The notes under the pieces were generated by a model. That model was given only the letters and a program-made list of their open reading frames with translations, was not told the DNA's origin and did not search any database. From JBOFDK01 sp051650305 (GTDB lineage Bacteria; Bacillota; Clostridia; Lachnospirales; Cellulosilyticaceae): a stretch of DNA of 20,106 nt. Made by a program: the position numbers and the translations under genes. The stretch is taken from assembly GCA_051650305.1 (NCBI GenBank), contig JBOFIT010000028.1, positions 1 through 20,106 on the forward strand. Direction: 5' to 3'. Positions 15,264 through 20,106 of the stretch are shown piece after piece (positions within the stretch are counted from its first letter, which is position 1; each line of letters starts with the position of its first letter).

Positions 15264-17282
15264 CTATTTTTTTACTTCTTCAATATTAAATCTCGCACCT
15301 ACTGGGCCTACAAGTGCGATGCTACCCTCCTTAGGCAGAATCACAGTTCTGCTACTTCCTTTAAAGATAGAGCTTGTGATACATCCACCCTCTTCATTGT
15401 ACACGTAGTATGCACTTCCTTCTGGTACTTCAATAACCACTTCCTTACCTGCATCTTCTTTAGCTACTTGATACCACTTGGTATAGCCGTTTTCATCAAT
15501 GCTGCATTCCCCTTGAAGTTCTTTGGTTGTAGCGATACCATCCTCTGCTACAAAGAGCAAATCGTTGCACTGAAGATACTCTACACCTGCTTCTCTATAG
15601 AAACTTAAGTCTTTAAGGTCTCTTCCTAGTACCCCTGGTAGCTGTACTTCATTTCTAGCATGATCTGCATCTACAATACGTGTATTCATCATGCCCTTTG
15701 TAGTCTTGGTATAGCCTGGTACTTCTTCTAATAATCCCATTTCCACATAAGGCATATTTAAATAATACGTACCACTAGCTCTTTCCCCTATATTGTAATA
15801 CTTCTTGCCATCTCTCTTTTCCCATGCCTTCATCACACTGTCTGCTGGCTTGTGTGGTGTCATCTTCTGTGCCATAGGTATGGTCATGGCAGTCTTACCA
15901 AGTCCTGATACACTTTCATACGTCGAACCTAATAGATAAGTCTCACCATTTGCTTCCTCTTTAAAGTTTAAATAAGTAATCCCTTTAGTACCATCAGCAC
16001 CAGCACTCAGACCTCCACCTGAGATATACTGGCCATCTGCTGATACAAAGTTGCCTTCACTTGTATAGTGATAACTTTGGGTGATCTGCATATCGTCTTC
16101 TAGTGCCTTAATCTCCATCGTATCTTCTGCTGTGAAGCTTACTTCTACCATTTCTTTTGCTTGGTAAACCCCTGCATACTGCTTCATACTTTCAGGTATG
16201 GCTACCTTTTCTTTCTTTTCAAAGGCTTTCTCTTCTTTGATTGCATCGATGATGCCTTCCTCTTTAAGCACTTCTAGTAAAATTTCTTGGGCAGCTAGCT
16301 GACACTGACTACTTGCACCACCTGAAGCTACCACTGCAATAGACATCTTTTCCTCAGGTAGTACTGTTAGATTTGCGTGGTACATGGTCGTATCCCCACC
16401 TTTTGAGAGTGCTTGAATGCCATATTGGTTAAAGGGGTAAGTATTTACCGCATCCCAGCCTAGACCATAACTAAAGGTACTATCCCCTTCTACCACACCG
16501 ATTGTATCTTCTAGGTGCCATGCCTTTGCCATCTCCTCTTTAGAAGCTTCTGTGAGGAGGGTTTCTTCACCCTTCATAAAGACCGCTCCGAACTTACATA
16601 AGTCTGCTGCTGTGGCGTAGATACCTCCTGATGCAAGAGGTGCTACAGCTTCCGTTGGTGTCTCCATGCCTCTATAATACGTCTTTGCTAACAGCTCTAC
16701 ATCAGGTAAATTGACGGGTGTATAAGTATTCTCCATTCCTAGAGGCTTTGCAATCTTCTGGTCAATGTAAGTGGTAAAATCCATACCACTTACACGCTCT
16801 ACTAATATTTCTGCAAGGGTGAACCCGTCGTTGCAGTAGACTGAGAATGCCCCTGGGTCAGCTTTTAAGCGCTGTGACTTAAGTCCTTCTAGCACCTGCT
16901 CTGTATACTGGTCATTGGTATCACCAAGAAGCATCCCATCATGAAGCGAAGAACCTAAAAGCCCTGATGTATGATTCAGTAACATACGTGGTGTAATGGC
17001 TTTGTAGCGTGCATCTGCCATTTCAAATTCTGGGATATACTGAATGAGTGGCGCATCTAAGTCTATCTTCCCTTCTTGGGCGAGTTGCATCACTGCTACT
17101 GTTCCAAACATCTTACTGACAGAGCCTATACCATATACTTCATAATCTGTAAGGATATCTTCTTCTTGGCTCAGTTCTTTTGGTGTACTTACTTGACTAG
17201 CTGTCACCCCATAGACTGAACCTAACAAAAGTCCAGCTGTTAAAAGCATACTGCTCCCTATTAAAATCTTACGTCTTTTCAC
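15264..17282 (-). CDS. Exported serine hydrolase of the beta-lactamase/class C fold
   Basis: 672 residues beginning at GTG with AGGAGGGG 5 nt upstream. Residues 1-29 are a signal peptide (KRRK, hydrophobic core, VTAS). The hydrolase domain has SVSK (54-57) as the SxxK nucleophile motif, YCN (149-151) as YxN, and KGG (294-296) where HxG/KTG is expected. Such enzymes act on peptidoglycan peptides, D-amino-acid peptides or esters outside the membrane. The SxxK serine lies only about 25 residues after the signal peptide, so the beginning strands (PGxxVAVVxxG) usual in this fold appear to be missing. Residues 360-672 form a C-terminal region I cannot assign; it has a beta-rich look. It follows the FtsX permease by 11 nt, in one operon. 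Substrate unknown. Confidence 0.88.
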   Translation of the reverse strand: MKRRKILIGSSMLLTAGLLLGSVYGVTASQVSTPKELSQEEDILTDYEVYGIGSVSKMFGTVAVMQLAQEGKIDLDAPLIQYIPEFEMADARYKAITPRMLLNHTSGLLGSSLHDGMLLGDTNDQYTEQVLEGLKSQRLKADPGAFSVYCNDGFTLAEILVERVSGMDFTTYIDQKIAKPLGMENTYTPVNLPDVELLAKTYYRGMETPTEAVAPLASGGIYATAADLCKFGAVFMKGEETLLTEASKEEMAKAWHLEDTIGVVEGDSTFSYGLGWDAVNTYPFNQYGIQALSKGGDTTMYHANLTVLPEEKMSIAVVASGGASSQCQLAAQEILLEVLKEEGIIDAIKEEKAFEKKEKVAIPESMKQYAGVYQAKEMVEVSFTAEDTMEIKALEDDMQITQSYHYTSEGNFVSADGQYISGGGLSAGADGTKGITYLNFKEEANGETYLLGSTYESVSGLGKTAMTIPMAQKMTPHKPADSVMKAWEKRDGKKYYNIGERASGTYYLNMPYVEMGLLEEVPGYTKTTKGMMNTRIVDADHARNEVQLPGVLGRDLKDLSFYREAGVEYLQCNDLLFVAEDGIATTKELQGECSIDENGYTKWYQVAKEDAGKEVVIEVPEGSAYYVYNEEGGCITSSIFKGSSRTVILPKEGSIALVGPVGARFNIEEVKK

Positions 17283-17293
17283 GACTTCCCCTC

Positions 17294-19810
17294 CTATTCC
17301 GTGAGTAACTCATACGCTGTAATCTTGCGAATACCATAAGTTACTACCATTGACATACCATATACAAACACAATAATGAATACACTCATTCCTAGTACAA
17401 ACACAGGATCTATCACAAATGCTAGACTCGTCAAACCTATCTGGTGGAACACCGTCCCAAGTATAGGATTGGTAAAAGCAAATGTCATGATGCTTCCTAA
17501 TACTGTTCCAACAATAGCCACTCCCATAAAATTAAGTGACATATGCTGCATAAGCTCTATGGTGGTATAGCCTATGGCTTTATACACACCATACTCTTCT
17601 TTTCTACCACGAATCATAGACTTAATCACAAGGGATAAGATGGCTCCAATCATAATGAGTGTGACTACAAGCATACTTGCCACCATACCACTCATCATCG
17701 AAGCATAGGTCGTAAGCTGACTTTGTAAGAAATCATAGTAATTAGTGATTTTCTCGATTTTGTATGCACCCGAATTACCTGATAGTACAATCTCACCATC
17801 TACCATCAATGCATACTCCATACTTTCAATGCCGTACTCTGCTAAAAGCTTAGCAATTTTCTCATCTGCTTTTCTTTTGACACTTGCATACTTATCGTTT
17901 TGCTCACTCACCACGTCTTCTTGCTCCATTGCCGACTCTGCTACTTTGTACCTACGCTCTAGTTCACCTACGTAAGTGGCTGGTGCCACACCTTCTTGGA
18001 GGTACACATCTACTAGATTCATCTCATACTGAGGCATAAGTTGCTGAATCCCTTCAAAAGACATAATACCCATCTTACCACCACCATTAGTGGTCTGGCT
18101 AAAACCTGTGATGACATAATTTTTTTCTTGTCCGCCTAAGCTTACCTTTACTTCATCCCCTATTGTCTTGCCTAGTTGTTCTGCTAGTAAGCCTGTAACG
18201 ACAACTTCATTGACATACTTTGGCATATCCCCTTCGTAGACTTCAAGTACTTCCATTTTTTCAAAATTATCTGAGACAATCATCTGTGTACCGATACCCT
18301 CAACTTTTAATTGTACGATATCTGATAAGTTAACCTTTCTGACACCTTCCATCTCTTCTATTTCCTTGGCAAAAGCTCTGATGTCTGTATGCTTTGTGGC
18401 TCTAATTTGTACATCACATAATTCAAGCCCTACCATTTGGTAGATAGCTGTATGATCTAAAGCGAAGTTAATATACATAACAGACATAAAGCCTATGGCG
18501 AAAGTCCCAATAGCAATAACGATAGTCATCATAATATTTTGCTTCACGTTCATCACTAGCTGCTTGCATGCAAGTCGTGTATGGATACTTCCAAACAATT
18601 TCTCTAATGGCATCCAGTTCTTTTTGAAATGGTGGGTTGTAATCCCTTTTCTAAGTGCTACCACTGGTGTAATCTTACGAATCTTGCGTGTGGCTAGGAG
18701 CGTCGTTCCTACCACAAGTAAAAGTACAATCAGTATAGCCACCACATCTACTCCTATCGTCACAGGCTGTTCCCACATAAATCCTGACCCCTGTGTTAAT
18801 ACGCCGTTAAACAAAGGCTGTACACCATAAGCTATAACTGTGGCAACTATCCCTGCCACTAAGGTAATGACTGCAAATTCTAATAAAAAAGCTTTAATGA
18901 CTTCTTTACTTGTATACCCCATAGCCTGCAAGCTACCGATGGTTCGCATGTTCTTTTGTATGTTTTCATTCACTCTAAACCAGATAACAATAAGGACTAC
19001 AAGTGTAAGAACGATGCCAAATGCACTCATCATACTGGTCACCATACTAAGCATCATCGTTGCCATATCGCTCATATCCTTACTTGTCAGTAGGTAAGCT
19101 ATGGCAAAAACATCACTTTCACCCTCACCATATCTTGTGGTATCCACGAAATCCTGCCTGAAGTCTTCACTCAATGTGGCATCTTCTAGTGTTGCAGATA
19201 AGACATTTAGTGCCCCTATCTCCTCATAGAGTTCTTGGTAATAACCTTCACTTAAAAAGTACTTGATATAGTTCCCATAAGGTGCACCATAGTACGCCGT
19301 CTCAAAAAAACCGACGATTTTGTAGCTATAACTTTTGTTCTTATATTCAAATAAAAAATCCTGACCTAACTGATACCCATAGCCTTTTAGACTAATGGGT
19401 AGATAAATACCTTCTTCACCTTCTAGTGACTCTAAAGGCTCAAGTACTGCTAATGCTCTCTCTTTATCTGCATTAAATAGATACCCTGCCATCTCTAAGC
19501 CTGAAAGCTCAGCTTTCATCTGACTCATATAGATAGTCTCTTCTTTTTCCCATTCCGCCACACGTGCGTCTTCTTTTAAGAACTGCTCATATGCCCCTTT
19601 ATAGTCATTCTTACTACTGACTAGCAAGAAGTCTGGGCTATTCAGTGCTGCTGCTTTACGTTCGAAAAAGCCACCGACACTTGTGCTAATGCTTAAGCCA
19701 AGATTAATAAAGACTACCGCTAGTAAAATAAGTAAGCCTAATGAAAAAGTACCGCCTTTTTTCTTCTTTAGATTCGCCCATGTGATATGCCAAATACCCA
19801 CTCTTACCAC
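17294..19810 (-). CDS. FtsX/MacB-type ABC transporter permease
   Basis: 838 residues in a two-FtsX-domain architecture with about eight spans (near 22-44, 258-280, 308-332, 352-374, 426-450, 708-730, 756-780, 802-826). Large extracytoplasmic parts lie at about 45-257 and 451-705. RTIGSLQAMGYTSKEV (289-304) and EYGVYKAIGYTTIEL (739-753) are the coupling loops that meet the ATPase, and their repetition marks the two halves. The size suits the mechanotransmission type (MacB/LolC/BceB-like) that moves or senses envelope substrates rather than pumping through a channel. The GTG start overlaps the ATPase stop by 7 nt; a second GTG lies three codons further in. With the following hydrolase it resembles FtsEX-style control of an extracellular enzyme, which is inference. 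Confidence 0.93.
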   Translation of the reverse strand: MVRVGIWHITWANLKKKKGGTFSLGLLILLAVVFINLGLSISTSVGGFFERKAAALNSPDFLLVSSKNDYKGAYEQFLKEDARVAEWEKEETIYMSQMKAELSGLEMAGYLFNADKERALAVLEPLESLEGEEGIYLPISLKGYGYQLGQDFLFEYKNKSYSYKIVGFFETAYYGAPYGNYIKYFLSEGYYQELYEEIGALNVLSATLEDATLSEDFRQDFVDTTRYGEGESDVFAIAYLLTSKDMSDMATMMLSMVTSMMSAFGIVLTLVVLIVIWFRVNENIQKNMRTIGSLQAMGYTSKEVIKAFLLEFAVITLVAGIVATVIAYGVQPLFNGVLTQGSGFMWEQPVTIGVDVVAILIVLLLVVGTTLLATRKIRKITPVVALRKGITTHHFKKNWMPLEKLFGSIHTRLACKQLVMNVKQNIMMTIVIAIGTFAIGFMSVMYINFALDHTAIYQMVGLELCDVQIRATKHTDIRAFAKEIEEMEGVRKVNLSDIVQLKVEGIGTQMIVSDNFEKMEVLEVYEGDMPKYVNEVVVTGLLAEQLGKTIGDEVKVSLGGQEKNYVITGFSQTTNGGGKMGIMSFEGIQQLMPQYEMNLVDVYLQEGVAPATYVGELERRYKVAESAMEQEDVVSEQNDKYASVKRKADEKIAKLLAEYGIESMEYALMVDGEIVLSGNSGAYKIEKITNYYDFLQSQLTTYASMMSGMVASMLVVTLIMIGAILSLVIKSMIRGRKEEYGVYKAIGYTTIELMQHMSLNFMGVAIVGTVLGSIMTFAFTNPILGTVFHQIGLTSLAFVIDPVFVLGMSVFIIVFVYGMSMVVTYGIRKITAYELLTE

Positions 19811-20106
19811 CCCATCTCACTTAAAAACTGCTGTACTTTATGTTGTCTTTCTTTTACAGTCTCCTTTTCAGGACTGAAAGCCTCCATATTCAGCTCACCG
19901 CATACACTGCCATCTCGTAGGTACAAGATACGATTGCCACGTAATGCTGTTTTTAAATCATGGGTTACCATCACAATGCTTTGTCCCTTTTGATTAATAG
20001 TTGTCATAGTATCAAGCACCTGTGTACTAGACGCTGAGTTTAAGGCCCCAGTCGGTTCATCTGCAAAGACTACCTTTGGGTCGTTGATCAGTGCTCTCAC
20101 CACTGC
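19804..20106 (-). CDS. MacB/LolD-type ABC ATPase, N-terminus outside window
   Basis: The last 101 codons of an ATP-binding protein run in from the right edge with no stop. RALINDPKVVFADEPTGALN (Walker B and D-loop, with the GALN variant usual in LolD/MacB/BceA ATPases) and the H-loop histidine in VMVTHDLK are present. Walker A and the signature motif lie beyond the window. The tail EKETVKERQHKVQQFLSEMGW is basic and short. It overlaps the FtsX permease start by 7 nt, so the pair forms one transporter. The operon promoter must be further right. Confidence 0.92.
   Translation of the reverse strand, partial: AVVRALINDPKVVFADEPTGALNSASSTQVLDTMTTINQKGQSIVMVTHDLKTALRGNRILYLRDGSVCGELNMEAFSPEKETVKERQHKVQQFLSEMGW

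Overview
The window looks like a chromosomal stretch of a low-GC Gram-positive bacterium, most likely an anaerobic clostridium of the Lachnospirales type. Cellulosilyticum-like is only a guess from gene style. The grounds are the A+T-rich intergenic sequence, strong AGGAGG-type ribosome binding sites, sigma-A-type promoters, and the protein families present: a Sec-exported giant RHS protein, ABC-2 exporters, a FtsX/MacB-type exporter with a serine hydrolase, and an OmpR-type two-component system. I found no rRNA, tRNA, CRISPR array, insertion sequence or integrase.

Layout. (1) 1-8705, minus strand: one uninterrupted coding region of at least 2,901 codons for a secreted mosaic RHS/YD-repeat protein. 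Its C-terminus, where a polymorphic toxin would be, lies off the left edge. Domain order is signal peptide, DUF7305-like beta-solenoid, PKD-like domain, NHL/SMP-30-like propeller, a beta-sandwich-like segment, a second PKD-like domain, four A-B pairs of Ig-like domains, an RHS N-terminal plug and about 45 YD repeats. (2) 8862-11364, minus: a drug-export-type ABC-2 operon (ATPase, permease, permease) with its own near-consensus promoter, a tandem 16-bp operator candidate and a terminator. (3) 11386-12467, minus: a long ArsR-type repressor gene with its own promoter and terminator, the obvious candidate for binding the tandem operator. (4) 12659-13269: a small MerR/excisionase-like DNA-binding protein (minus) divergent from a two-component system, separated by a promoter region holding three short palindromes. 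(5) 13270-15215, plus: OmpR-type response regulator and sensor kinase, overlapping by 4 nt. (6) 15224-20106, minus: a convergent operon of a MacB/LolD-type ATPase (cut by the right edge), an 838-residue FtsX-type permease and an exported serine hydrolase of the beta-lactamase fold.

How the parts fit. Modules 2 and 3 make a self-contained, probably ligand-inducible exporter: the ArsR-type protein would repress the ABC operon by binding repeats that overlap its promoter. Modules 5 and 6 form a common style of envelope-stress locus in which the kinase/regulator pair may control the neighbouring ABC exporter and hydrolase. The promoter of module 6 is outside the window, so this remains inference. 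The RHS gene is insulated from the ABC operon by a strong hairpin and looks like an independent surface or toxin-delivery gene.
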